Of a stretch of 64,000 nucleotides of DNA, positions 1 to 13,200 are shown in pieces. Position numbers and translations under genes: made by a program. This DNA comes from Panaeolus papilionaceus. Lineage: Eukaryota; Basidiomycota; Agaricomycetes; Agaricales. Where the stretch lies: assembly GCA_015501605.1 (NCBI GenBank), contig JADNRZ010000003.1, forward strand, positions 1,240,001-1,304,000. The letters are read 5' to 3'. Positions within the stretch are counted from its first letter, which is position 1. Each line of letters begins with the position of its first letter. Below the pieces are notes generated by a model that had not been told where the DNA came from, did not search any database, and was given only the letters and a program-made list of their open reading frames with translations.

Positions 1-1235
1 TACTCTTTCACGCCATTGAATTTCTTCATGAATTTTTTGGGGCGTAACAGGTTGGCCCCCTGCGTGCGCCTCCAATATACGCGAGTTCAGATATTTTATA
101 GAGACATCTGGGAGTCGGAAAGAGGCATTTATCATATGTGAGAGAACTTCTGGGCCACTCGCTAATAGAGCTGCCGCCAAAGCAGGTTTGGTAGACCATA
201 CCAAAGAAGAAGTGCGAGGCGAGAGAGGCAAGAATGCGATGGGTCCTGTTGGTAAAAATCTTTGGTATGCAGTAGTGTTGGGTCCTTCATAGGCTCCTCT
301 CGGTGGGTGATTCATTGTGGCAACAATTGCTTGGGTATCATAGGACCAACCAAAGGATGGAATTTGTGCATATGTGCGGACTGGAGAATTGAACCCATCG
401 GCTCCAACCTTGTAAGAAAAACTGTTTAATACAGTCCGCGTATAGATGAAGACAACTCACCAATAACCGTGCTCTCAGCGCTTGATTATTGTCCAACTGC
501 ACTATGGGCCAAGACCCACGCTCATTGTCGTCTTTTCGTATTGATTGAACGCGAGTTTTGTCAAGCAAGGTGACAGACGGCAACTGCTCGATATGCTTTA
601 GTAGGCCCCGTTGCAGATTGAAATTCTCCGTAAGACGCGACATCCCGGCTTTGGCAATATTAGGACCAAGGTCTTCTGCAAAAAATTCGATACGTGCGTC
701 AGACAGTCCGTCCCAGATCTCCAAAATATGTTAGATGCGTGCCATCAATTCGGTCTCTGCACTCACCTGCATTTGTTCAATAGGGCAGGTGCGGCTTTGG
801 TCAACAAAGGACCATGCTCCAGTATCTATGATTTAAGACTTGAGTACACCAGAAAGGCATGGATGCGGGAAAGGTCGGACCCTTGAGAAATTGTTGTGAA
901 GTATTGGTGAGGGAAACAACTCGGTTTGAGAAATTGTCCGAGGTGGGGTTCCATGATTTCAGTTTGGAAAGATCGCCACCCTCAACTAGAGTCACAGACA
1001 CGTTCTTAGAGACAGACGGAGAAGAACCTGTCCATGGTCAGCAATCAGAACTGTTGTTGAATTGTAACGAGCTCGTACCTAACGCGCTCGCAAGTGCCAG
1101 ACCTGCCGGACCTCCTCCGACAATCACGACATCTGTATCAATAACATTTGTGGAATAGGCGCGTGAAGCAAGGAGTCTTGAGCGGGACCTTTGCAGATAA
1201 ACTGCTGTCCGATTGGAAGTAGAGGTCAAAGCCAT
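1..1235 (-). CDS. COQ6: COQ6, ubiquinone biosynthesis flavin monooxygenase (partial, C-terminus off the left edge)
   Basis: Flavin-dependent hydroxylase that modifies the polyprenylated ring during coenzyme Q synthesis on the matrix side of the inner mitochondrial membrane. The N-terminus (ATG at 1235-1233) is rich in Arg and Ser with few acidic residues, like a mitochondrial presequence. It is followed by DVVIVGGGPAGLALASAL, the Rossmann GxGxxG FAD-binding motif. After an intron at about 1075 the protein continues with SVTLVEGGDLSKLKSW, then (via an intron ending in catag) a segment ending in PIEQMQ. The next exon has VWDGLSDARIEF, characteristic of Coq6, and then LLVGADGFNSPVRTY split by an intron near 405-460. 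The frame is still open at base 1 (QKIHEEIQWRERV). It is divergent from SEC6, with 130 bp between the start codons. Family assignment is by recognition of the motif order. Confidence 0.92.
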
Positions 1236-1365
1236 TCGAATTCAGAACCTAACCTTGATCCCACGATGCCAATAGAGTGTTGTAACCGGGCCGACATCAT
1301 CACCATTGCTTTAGTTGCAACAATTACAAGAACACGACCACCCTGTCCTCATCCCTGCCACCACC
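1236..1365. promoter_or_regulatory. Bidirectional promoter between COQ6 and SEC6
   Basis: Only 130 bp separate the two divergent start codons, so both promoters and both 5' leaders must lie here or overlap the neighbouring gene. The SEC6 start has a strong Kozak context (CCACCATGG). I see no TATA box. Confidence 0.6.
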
Positions 1366-3765
1366 ATGGCTGCTCCAGCAGGTCCCGTGTCTGCGGCACA
1401 AGCTATTGGCGAATATTTACAATCACCCGACGATCTTGTCAAAGTCTCAGTGTTTAGGAAGAAGCTCGAGAAGGAGAAAGCCTCAATTGATGCCAGGCTA
1501 AAGACTGGTGTCAAGGAACAACTACAGGCTACTCGACTGGGACTACGAAAGTTTTTGGGGACAAGGGAGAATGTGCAGGCTATAAAGGATGAGATGGTAA
1601 CAGTAGAGAAAGAATGTGAAGATCCCTCCATTCGTGTTCCTACTTTCGACCAGATAAGCAGGGTATGTCCTATCCTCACCACGCTGAACCCTAGAACCCA
1701 TTATGCTGGCAGGTGTCAATGGTGCATCGTAACTTTGAGTCCACAGAAGAGATGGTTAATAACCTTCTCGATATGGCCGCCAGATTAGATGACTTGCAGA
1801 GGATGCTTGCGGCAGACAGCAGAGAAATCATAGGACCTGCACCTAATCTCCTCATCATACATTACCAACTCAATCAACTCGAACGATTCAGGAACCAAAC
1901 GATGCACCAAGCCAAAAAAGCGTCAGCCAATTCTCAGGCGACGCTAACGCGATGGTTTGAACGTCTAAACAAGGTCATCGCTGACTTCGACGAGTACATG
2001 ATCGACCTGGCCAAAAACGTGTTAAATCTTGTTCGCGCAGGGCATTCGGACGTCGTGGTAAAGATGCTGAAAGTTGCTGATGTTGAAGGAAAGGAAGACG
2101 AAAAGGTGCGCCGCAACAATTGTTTCATACACAGTTGGCTTATAGGAATCTAGACTGTTGTGATGCGCTTCGTCAAAAAAGCTGCCAAGTTGGACGCAGC
2201 TCTGAAGTTCAAGTCCTTGCAAGCAGAAGCTAGGGTTCTGAAGCACTATCGGTCCAAGATTATCAAAGCCATTACGGAGTCCATCCACGCTCGGGTCGAG
2301 GAAATGTACGGCGCAGCCCAGGATGAACCAGTCGCTTTTCTGGCCAACATGACCTGGTTCTACCAGGACATCCTGCGAGTCGAAAGCGACGTAGTGCCGT
2401 GCTTCCCAAAGGACTACGATATCTACTCCTTATATCTTAAGGAATACCACAAGGCCCTTAACGTCGTCGTCAAGAAGATCGCCGAATCTAAGTCGGGAGC
2501 AAGCGCACTCCTAAACCTTTACGAATGGCTCAAAGAGTATAAAACGAACATGAAGGAGCTCAACGTACCACCTGAGTTACTCGAACCTCCTCTTCTGGAT
2601 GGAAAGGAACAGTCCCTTATCGAAGAATACGTCCAACTCATCATTCAGAAACTGGACGAATGGTCCGCGAACCTCATGAAGACCGAAATCTCCGAGTTCA
2701 CTAAACGTGAGGAGCCACCCGAAACTGACAGCGATGGTCTATATGGAACACAGGGTGGTGTCATTCTTTTCCAAATGGTCAACCAACAAGTGGACCTTGC
2801 TTTGGAGAGTGGCCAAGGAGCAATTCTAGCACGAGTGGTTGGCGAAATCAATAGGGTCATGAGGAGTATCCAGGACCAATGGTCGAAGGTCGTAGAAAGC
2901 GAGTTTAAGAAGCAGATCGAGAAACCAGAGGAGGTCGCTAGCGGTCTCGTGGAATACTGCATCGCCCTTGCGAACGACCAAGTGAAATCCGCAGACTTCT
3001 CAGAAGCTCTCCTCGCACGCTTGGAGCCTTTGATTTCCGAGAAATACAGAGTCCCTATAAACGAGCGTTTGAACGACGCAATCGATGGCTACCTCGACGT
3101 CGCGAAGAAGTGTATGCAGACTCTCATAGATATCATTTTCAACGACTTGAAACCCGCCACCAAAAATCTTTTCCAACCCCCATGGTACGACGGTGTCATG
3201 CGCCAGATTGTGGAGACGATGCGGGATTACATGTCCGACTATCAAACCTTCCTCAATTCGGCATTGTTGGAACTACTGGTGGAAGATCTAGTCGACACCT
3301 TCATCGTCACTTACCTTAACGCTCTTGCAAACGCTCCAAAACTCAGGATGCCAATGGCCGCAGAACGATTCAAGGAAGATGTAACGGAGGTCTTTGAATT
3401 CTTCAGCACACTAGCGCCGGCCAAGGAGATTGAGAGACGATTTGAAGTCTTGGAGTTGATTCTTGCGATGTTGGAGGCTTCCAAAGACATCGCATTCCTT
3501 TCAATCTGGGCGTTTGCCAAGGTCCACGGACCCAACATGGCATTTGTTGAAGGTTTGATCAAGTGTAGAAGCGATTTTGACAGGTCTGCTGTCAGTGAAA
3601 TCATGGATAGCGTCAAGAGAAAAGTGAAGGATGAAGGGCTGACAGAACGTAAGTCTACAATCTCGATCTTGAGAAGATTCTTAATCAGTTTTAACAGCGG
3701 CAGAGCCAACAATAATGAAACGAGTCATGGTCCAGAACGCATTTACAAGATTCCTCAGAACCTAG
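1366..3765 (+). CDS. SEC6: Sec6/EXOC3, exocyst complex subunit
   Basis: Core subunit of the octameric exocyst, which tethers secretory vesicles to the plasma membrane at growing hyphal tips. Reconstructed exons are 1366-1662, 1713-2105, 2154-3648 and 3698-3765 (introns 50, 48 and 49 bp), giving 750 residues, close to the usual Sec6 length. The N-terminus is predicted helical (QSPDDLVKVSVFRKKLEKEK), followed by the Sec6 signature region with NLLIIHYQLNQLERFRN and the long all-helical body. The last intron (gtaagt...taacag) matters: reading through it gives an unrelated tail, while splicing gives EPAEPTIMKRVMVQNAFTRF and a stop at 3763-3765. The start is fixed by a CCACCATGG context. It is convergent with QNS1, 151 bp away. 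Confidence 0.93.
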
Positions 3766-3916
3766 CTTTCACTGTTTCGCCTTCCTCTATTGCAGGTTTC
3801 ATGCCATCCGAACGACCGGTTGTATTTTTACCTCAGTCCAATCCATTGTATATATACACGCACACTTTCTTGCTGTAATTTGATTAACCATTGCATTTTA
3901 CTACCTGTCAACCACA

Positions 3917-6900
3917 CTACTCCGTCTTTAAGGTCTTGTCTTTGGAGGTAGATCTGTCGGGAAGAACGGCAGCAACTTCGTCAATCTTCTTGAATTGCCA
4001 CGGGAAACGAGATGGATAAAGGAATGGGCGCAAGTCGAAGCCTACAGAAAAGTATTAGCCCAGCCAGTACAACTCTTTGTAAGATGAAAGTTATACGGTT
4101 ATCATCCGGACTGTAAGATTCCTGGTAACGGGGATATCGTCAGATACAGGCTCTCGTATACATAGACAGTGCTTACAGCATGATAGGCGGGAGTTAGAGT
4201 TGTCATTTTGTGTCTGTTTCTGGCATGTTCAAAGAAAAATAATTTAACTTTCGTCGCGATCTGAATAGAATCGTTAAGCACTTGAATATTAAACCAAACA
4301 AATAAGGCGATATATACCTCGGTCGGCGACAGGAATGAGCCCCATTCATGAACAAGTTTCGTGAAAGTACTGTACGGGCCACATTTCTCGACTTTGCGCA
4401 AACGTCCAAACATGGAAAGTTCATTGTAGGTCATACCCATATCAGCCTGGAATATGTCAGTCTCTAAATGATACCCTAAAGGTGAAATTTCACTTCGTCA
4501 GATTGGACATATGTTTCAGTGATTGGTTCCAGTTCCGCAGTTGGGACAGCATCCAGGAAGCTACAAGGGTGTTTAGATGTCAAATCACAGGTGCCCAATC
4601 TAGTAACTCGCCTTCTTAATATGGGAAGATCAAATGCGGTCTCTGCATGCGCGATAAATTTCTTAAGATCTGTCTTGCTGATGCCTCCGATTGGGTTTAT
4701 GTCCGCTAAATATGTGTTCAGCATCATGAAGTAGAAAAGAGAGCCATAAACCTACCAGATGAACAGTCGTATTTGGTGAGGTAGCCGCGAAGACTACACA
4801 TTACGCGCGAGTTAAAACTTCTAAATTGGTGGATATAGGACTGACCACACACCTTTCATCCACGTTCGCGCTTCCAAGGACTAAAAGACCTCCATTGCCG
4901 CCCCTCACCCAAGGAAGAAGCTGCGCAAACATATATGCCAGTACCATTCTTAAGCGAGCTTGAATATTTTGAAGAGCAAGATTTTCCGCCGCGGATCCTC
5001 CATTTGAGCGGAACTGTGGTCTGGCGCCCGTGACGAGTGTAAAAAGGTGCCTAACAGCTGTTACAACAGAGTCCATGTTAAGGTCAACATGATAACTTCT
5101 TGCATATCAGGCGGCTGTGATTTTGAAAATGTCTCTGCAACGTACCTGCCAATAGCCGCTGCAAGGTCTTTGGCACGGGCGCGAGTTTCGTTACTTGAAT
5201 TCTCCGTACCCATGTAGCAGGTATGGAATATCCTGTTGCAGAATTCCTTAGGGTCCGAGGGAATATACGCAGAGTCCGCCGGTTCCCCGACGATCCTCCT
5301 CGCGTCTTGGATGACATGTGGGTCTATGGGACATCAGGGTAGTATGGTAACAAATAAAGTTTCTACGCTTACTTCCTTTGATCGAGGCTTCGCAAACCAA
5401 GCGGCACATAGAATATACAATGACAGCCGTAGCACAGCTATCCACCCCTCCGCTCAGTGGAACGAAGTAACCCTGTGTTCGAGATCTCCTGAGGTAATCC
5501 CACAACCAACATGCAGGACCAAGGCTACGAGAATGATTCAGTCAGCGAGTGAAGCTTATGGACGTGATACCCACGCGATCTCCTCTTCAGGTATATGGTA
5601 TCTGACAGGTATGCACTTTGCGCCTATCAACCCAATGAGGTGCTCCTCACTCACTTCATCGAATTTGCCGCCAGTAAGGGGGAAGCTGACCTCCACTCGG
5701 TGATAACGCTCTGCTGAAGCGGCTTGCATGCTACGGCTGGATTTGCTGCGGTGCTCGCGCACGTCCTCAATGTCGACAGTGGCTGTCACGACCTCGACAT
5801 CCGTAAGCGAGAACTGGGAACCTTGTGCAACGATTCGACCATTCACCGCGATTAAAGCACAGCCATCGTAGTATAGACGGTCACCATCGCATCCTTGCTG
5901 ATTTGCGTATAAATAAATTCCGCCGAGCTATGGAGGAAATAAATACGAGAAAAGGCGGGTTGATGAGGAATATCACCTTCAAGGTAGCCTCTTTAATCAA
6001 CTCGACTCGCCTATACAACTTGCGGAGTTCATGGTGACTGCCACTTGAATTGGTAAAAATCTCGACACCATCCAACCCCATAAGAATATGAGGGCTATCC
6101 GGGGTGTTAATTTAAGTGTAGGATGAAGGGAGACTAAAATCCAAGCGCCTACCTGGCCGGTGTGAAGAGCTCCTCACAGAGCTCCACTCCAATGCAAGTG
6201 TCTGTTGTGCTGATAACAGCATCCCCAAATGGCACTTTGATTTGTTTCGTCACTGCCTGAATGATTCTAGGAAGATAGTGGTCCTCCCATTGCCTGTGCT
6301 TCGTCCAAGGCGTAAAGTAACGCAGTTCACGATAATTTCCATCGTTAGCGAGCCACATTTTCGGGCGGATCAGCAAGATCTGCTTGTCATGGAGGATCAC
6401 CCGACAATTGTAGATGACGTTCTTGTGCACGATGGGCCTGCCCGCGGCGCTAGGTCAGATAAGGCTTTTTGAAAGTGACGATACGTACATCCCAACGTCG
6501 CATAAGATGCCCACAGTGGCATCGGATGTTAGGATCTTTGCAAGGACTTCCCAGGAGTGCAGGACAGTGTCGCCTATACAAAATGTTAAAATACGAAGGA
6601 TAGGGGCACATGCAGGAATGACCTTCCAAGAAGTGATCTAAGCACCCATATCCTCTGCCAGTGAGTTTTAGTTAACGTCAGGACAAGGCAGAAACAAAAT
6701 AGGAACAAACGGAATTTCAAGTTCAGGACCAACTCTCAAAGTTGCACCCTTGCTTTTGGCGATAGCGATACTCTCCATGATCCTCTCATAATTTCCCTAA
6801 AATACCCCGGGTTTAGAAAATCTTTACAAATTCAGATGTAGGGTTTTTACTTGGAAATCTAGGGCCCATTGGTTGAGTGAGCTGTGAAATCAACAATTCC

Positions 6901-7026
6901 TCAGAGTAGATATGGGTTTGGCGGGACGCTCATGACCTACCAACTGGAAGAAACAGCTACTTTAGTATTTGACGCACTGTGAAAAAACATGACATCTTAC
7001 GTGGCCAATGTGATAAGATGCCCCAT
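3917..7026 (-). CDS. QNS1: Glutamine-dependent NAD+ synthetase
   Basis: Makes NAD+ from deamido-NAD+, ATP and glutamine, the last step of both de novo and salvage pathways. The N-terminal nitrilase-type glutaminase domain shows RVGPELEI (catalytic Glu), [15 protein letters not shown] (catalytic Lys) and [12 protein letters not shown] (nucleophilic Cys). The C-terminal synthetase domain has the P-loop [12 protein letters not shown], then [44 protein letters not shown] and [15 protein letters not shown]. The ATG at 7026-7024 opens a 26-nt coding exon (MGHLITLA...). The following segment fits the family only if a 3-nt exon (6943-6941) is included, giving ATCSLNQW. Further short introns interrupt the rest; stop at 3919-3917. 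The gene is densely split and several internal junctions were not individually fixed. Confidence 0.93.
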
Positions 7027-7280
7027 CTTCGCTGACGATGGTGATGGTCAAAGATGAAGAGATGTGCTAAAAACGTCCCGAACCAGTCCGGAATCATTTC
7101 TCCTCATTTGTCAGTGATCATGGTCCAAGTGGTGGATGATACAACGAAATGGGATTATTGATAGTCTATGCAAAGTCTAAAAACATGGTAGTGAAAAAAA
7201 TGAAGGCGGTATCGTAAAAATGCAACACGAAAGCTAGTCATAAATATGTACATGAAAATTCATCAAAGAGTCGTAATCGT

Positions 7281-10200
7281 TCAACTGGCGGCGACGTAGG
7301 AGGGAGGTGCTGGAGAGCGCGAGGTATTTTGAAGGATGCCAACCATGGCGGCCTTGTCCTCGTCGGAGAAGTTGTCAGCCAGACGCATGAACCCATCCAA
7401 AGCCGATTTCCGATCTTCCTTTGTCAACTGGATCAGCTGGCGGAGGACATTATCAGCCTTGAGCTGAGCGACCGTCTGGGTCAAATCCAACTTCTCAATG
7501 GCCTCGGCGACTTGCTTATGGTCGGTGACCTCCTCAATTGCCGCCAACGAGTCAAGCAGACGGGTACGGTATTCAAGGGGTGCAGCAGGGCTTGCATTGG
7601 CGAGACGGGACAGTGCATTGGAGCGAGCGAGACGCGCACGAAGAGCCCAGTAGAAGTAACGTCTCGAATCCTTCCAGACAGCAGGTTTCGCGCAACCCTT
7701 GGCCTCCATGCGACCGGTACGGCTGCAGTTACTAATTAGTATAACATCTTTACGTATAGAGAAAGAGACTTACTCGTGAAGGTCGGCGTACAGCAAAGCA
7801 ATTTGCTTGTATGTTGGCTGCAACAATGTCTCGCGAGCAGCAAGGGCGGCTCCGGCTGCAGTACGCTCATCGGAGGATCTGGTGGTATCCTTGGTGTCCT
7901 TCTTGAGACTGGCGTACTCGGGGTCGAGTCTCTCCATGAGCGACAAGATCTTGTCGCGACGCATCTTGATTTCAACGATACCTTCGGGTTCGAGGACACC
8001 GGCACGGGCGTCAACGTCGGCGTACATCTGCATCTGTTCGGGGTTGATGGATGGGTCCAACACGACCCATGCACCACCACGAAGTTCACCGTTGGGAACA
8101 ATGTAGACGAAGACAGGTTGCTTGTAGGTGGTAAGACCATCGACGATCTTGGATCCTTGCTTGAGAATTTCGTCGTACATGTCTTGCTGTCCTCCAGAGA
8201 AACCTCTCCAATTGGCGAAGATGATGAGAGGAAGACCCTCACGATTGAAGTCGAAGATAGCTTGGGCAGTCTTGTAGGCGGAGTTGGGATACCAGACCTG
8301 ACCAGCTTCCATGATGCGCTGCTCGAAGGAGGAGGGGTTGGCGGGGTCGGCAGGAACGACGCGTTCAATTGTGCGGGTCTCGACGGCGATGACACCCATA
8401 GGGATGCCTCCAAGACGAGCACGGCCGACAACGACGGTTTGGGCCCATCCACTGAGGGTCTCCTGGAAGGAACCCTTATCGAAGAATCCAGATTGCCACT
8501 CCGATGAAGTCTCGTCAAACTTGCCTTCGATGAACCAGCGAGGGTCGTAAGCACCCTTGGGTGGCGTGTAGCTGACCTCACGGTCCCAAGAATCGGGTGT
8601 CGGCCTGATTGGCAGAGGACCGTTCTTGAACTCGGGAACGTAGGACAACCATTCGAGAATGTGGCTGGCACCTTGGAGGTCGCTGGCTGCAGTAAGATGA
8701 GACACACCGTTCTTGAACATGATCTGGGTACCACCAAGCTGCAAGTTGGAGGTGTAAACTTCACGACCCAAAACCTTGTTGAGTGCAGAGGCACCAGTCA
8801 GGATGATAGGTTGACCTTCGACCTGGACCGCACGCTCTCCCAAGCGCACCAGGTAGGCACCGATACCCACAGAGCGAGCAGTGACGAGGGTGATTGTGAA
8901 GATGTCTTCGTACGCCCTGGACGTTTCACCAGCGATGAGACCGGAGCCCCTCAAACTCTCAACTCCAAGACCATCCTGCAGACCAATAACGTCCGTAATC
9001 TTGTGGCGACGCTCTCCATTCTCCTCGATCTCAACGGTGCGAACAGAGTCAGGTCCCTTCTCCTGTAATTTCAAGAGATTCTCATGAGTGAGATACAGGT
9101 AGCTGATACCCTTCTCTGGGTGGGTAGGGTCGTTCCAAGCGGCAGAGAAAAGAGGAAGGGCTTCCTCAGCGAGACCAATCCTAGCACCCGAATTGGCGGA
9201 CAAGTAGATACGAGGCAAGCCTTGCTCGCGAGCGTACTGACTGACCAGATAGAAGAATTGATCCTCAGCGGGACCGAAGGAACCAATCTTGTATGTGATA
9301 TCGTTGGCGATGACCACAGCGCGGCGGCCATGAGGGAACTCGGGGGTCCTCAAAGTGAAGACCCAGCCGACCATACCACAGTTGTTGTTGCCCGGAGCAC
9401 GATCCACCTCGGCGAGCTTGTCGTGCTCATCGAGCACCAACTCCTTCGCTTCTAAGAAGACTTTGGGAAGCACGAGGGATGCGTCGTATTTGCGAGCGCT
9501 AACCCAAACATTGTGGAGAGCCTTGGAGAAGAGGTCAGGGAAGTCGTACACATAGGTGGTACCAACGAGATGGGCCTGGTAACGCTTGGGTTGGAGGGAT
9601 TCCTTGGTTGGATACGCTTGATGAACGGGTTGCAAGTGGAGAGGTCCCTTCTCACCGATAGACTTGAGGATAGTGGTACCTTTGTCGGTGGTGATCTCCT
9701 GATACCCGCGGTAGTTGACAATGAATCCAGACACATTTTCGATGATGCATCGGATGGGTGTAACGTTGCCATCACTGTCTTCAAGGGCAATGCGGATTTC
9801 AGAACCAGTGACATGGAGGCGCCACAAGCGCTTTCCGTGACGCTCAATGAATCCTGAAATGGCCGCGAGGACATCTTCGTACTCAACAGCGAGGTTGTAG
9901 ACGAAGTTCATGAAGATGTGGTTGCAATCAGCGTTGCGGTGCTGTGCGCTGACGATTTCGAGGGCATCGAGGATACTGGTGACAAGGCGATCTGTCTCCG
10001 AGATAAGGTACTCTGCTGTGCTCATCGACCCACGAAGACGACCGGGTCGAACCAGTGCGCGGATGAAAAATCGGTTGTCCAACTGGTTTTCACGGGCAAC
10101 AGCGTGGTAGATGTGGATCTGCTTGGCCTCAACGAAGCAGGGAGTGAGGTTGTAGTTGGAGAGGCGACTGAGCTCCAATTGGAAGGCCAAAGCAGGCTCG

Positions 10201-13200
10201 ATGTTACGGATAGCCTGCTCTTCAGTCCACAGACCATCGATGATGCGAAGGGTAAAGTAAACGGGGTATTGTCCACGGCGACAGATAAGGATGGAAGCGC
10301 GACGAACACCGCGGGCTTGGAGGATCTCGTCGTGCTTGTTGATGAACGAGACAACAGTCTTGTTCCAGGCATCTTCAGGCATATCATCTTGCTCGCGGAA
10401 GATGCGGAGGGCAATGTTGATGACATTGGGGGGCTGGGTACCTGCTCCGTAACGTTCCGCAAATTCCTGGGGATCAAATGCTGGTAGCAAGGAGACGACC
10501 TTGTTGAATCCTTTCGCCATAGTGTCGACGTTAGGGAAGGAGGCGATGGCTCCCGTGCGAATTGGCTGAGACTGATGACGGTTGATGATATACGTGAGGT
10601 CGCTCACGGAAGCAGATCGACGAGGTTCGCTTCTACACAAAAATTAGTGAATATTAGAGACAGAAGTCATATTGACATACCCAATGGCAATGCGAGGTGT
10701 GTCGGGAGGAGAGTGGGATTGCCCAAGATTGAAGCGCCAGGTGACAACAGGAGGTACAACACCGTCATCCAAAGTGTCACCCTCTTCGTAGTCAATAGAC
10801 AAAAGGGTGTATGCCTTGTACGCACGCCTCACGTATACCTCGAAGGCAGCTATCCCAACCGTCAAGCCATGAACAAGCCAAATTGAGTAGAGGGTGCTTA
10901 CCAAGACGGACCATGGGGTCTTCGTGGTTGAAGAAAGCAGGAAGAACGTCGAAGACAGTGTATCGCGAATCTGTGAGCTCCTTGAGGGTTTCTGCAGTAG
11001 GTGTCCTAATGTTGACGTGTAAATGATAAGAACACGCGAATCATAGATATGAACAAGTACCTTGGCGCCATGCCAGACTCTCCGTAGTAGTTGTTGGTGA
11101 CAGAGTTCTTGAGGACAGTTTCCATCTGACCCAATCGCTCCTCGTACGAGGGCATCTGTCCGAGGATGAGAACCTCGCGTGCTTTGAGAGAAACCGAAGT
11201 CGAGGACCTGTAAAAGTCATTAGCCTTTGTTGAAACTCAAATCCAAGAAGCCAGCCTACTTGGCTTCGAGAGATGCTAGGCTCTGAAGGACTTGGTACAG
11301 ACGCCCTTCTGGATTGGAAACGTTGAGGTTGCTGGACTTGACGTAATCCAAGATAGCGAAGATCAACTTGGACTTGCTTTGGGCCTTGATATGACTGAGG
11401 ACCAGAGAAACAACAACGTCGAGGTCATCCTTGTGCTGGTCGCGAAGAGCCAGAACACGAGCCTCGATGCTACCGCCAAACAACTTCTCTGTGGATTCGT
11501 AGCGAGCAAGGAGATTTGCAATTGTTTCGGTTTCGTGACCCTTGAGTCCATGGAGATAGCGTTCGAGGGCTTCGTAGAGACCGGCAATCTTGGTGACGAA
11601 CATCGATCGCTCGGATGCTGGAATACCATCCTGAAGGAAGTTATCAATGAGTTTTTTAATTCGGATGGCTGGGAATTCTGTTGTGTCGCCCTTGGCTTTA
11701 GCGGCATCCATCGCGGATCGGATACTGTCCTCCAACTTGGCGGGCATGCGACCAGAGAGTGAAGAAAGAATAGCATTAATTTCAGAGAAGGGAAGTTGGG
11801 GATCGTGCAAGACCTCGATCAACTCCTTCAAGGTAGAGTTCATGACGGACTGGTTATCGAAGCCATCGAGAATGTCGTTAAGAGTGTCGAGGCAGCGACT
11901 GAGGCGCTGATGAGGCTTATTGCCAATAACGGCGGGAGAGCCCATGGGTGGCAAAAGGTCCTCGAATGGTTTGGCGTGCTTAACCCTGGCGGGATCGTCG
12001 AGAGTGAGGATACCGAGGATGTCTCCAGGTTCCAAGCTGACTCCAGGTTGCTTGATCAACTGCACAGTACCGTCCTCGGATGCAACGAGCGGCATGTACA
12101 TTTTCATAACCTGGTTGCATGAAAACAATTAGTGCCACTTCGAGCGGATCGATAAAAAGTATTCACCTCAATCTCAGCATACTGATCGCCAGCCTTGACG
12201 TGGTCACCGCTATCAACAAAGTACCTGACAAGTTTACCAGGACTTGGACTGCGCAATTGAGTGGGGTCGTTCTCCTGTTCGATCAAGCAGGTCTTCGAGT
12301 CGACCATCAGACGAAGGGCGCCGACTTCCTCCCTCCAGTAAATGGAGTGACTCTTCCCATCAAGGAGGACAAGCAGACCACCATCTGCCAAAGGACGGGC
12401 GCCAACCATAGTGCTACCGCCGTTGAGATACAAGGTCCAAACGGTCTTGGAAGAGCGAGCACAAGTGAACGAGTAGCGGGTGTTTTCATAGATAAAGTCG
12501 ATGCCGAAAACGGTGCGTAAAACGTCACGTCCAGGAACTTGACCCTTATCCAAGATGCGCTTGTATTCTGTCCAGCATGCCTCGGAAGCAAGATAGGCTT
12601 TCGTGACAGCACCACAGACAACAGCAAGAGTAGCGTCGGGTCGTTCGGCAGTGAGCTTGTTGCTAATAAGGGAATCAAGCCAGCCGGTGGTGATGGTGTT
12701 ATTCTTAAAGGCCTCGAGCTCCAAAAGCTTGATGAGGTACTCGACAGTGGTACGGAAATCTCCACGAATGCTCAACTCCTTAAGGGCGACAATCATGTTC
12801 TTGCGAGACTCTGATCGAGAAGTGCCGTAAGCGAAAATGTGACCAAACTGGGAGTCGGCAAATTCATGAAGACCACCGGCGGAATTGACAGAGAAGTAAC
12901 CCCAGACGTTGGTGCTGGAACGGAAGTTGAGTTCCTGAAGAGATCCCGAAGAAGGCTTAAAGCCAGCATCAGGGTTCTCTGCAGTGATGCGGACTGCGAC
13001 GACGTGTCCTTTGGGACGGGGCTTGCGTTGCAATTCACTCGAGTCGGGCTTGGTCATGTCAAAGTCGATTTCAGAGCTGGCATTGGGAGCAACGCCATAT
13101 AGCTGACGAATATCGCGAATGCGGTGAAGGGGAATACCCATAGCCACCTGAAGTTGGGTGGATGGAAGATCGACACCTGAGACCATCTCGGTGGTAGGAT

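Noticed and set aside
3649..3878. SEC6 reading through to 3878
   Set aside because: A clear 49-bp intron (gtaagt...taacag) restores a typical Sec6 C-terminus and an earlier stop at 3765.
7736..8794. Long antisense or shifted frames inside ACC1 (minus 7736-8794, 352 codons; plus 7776-8507, 243 codons; plus 9918-10487)
   Set aside because: They overlap the well-conserved carboxyltransferase exon; codon-biased GC-rich coding sequence commonly leaves other frames open, and their translations are low complexity with no motif.
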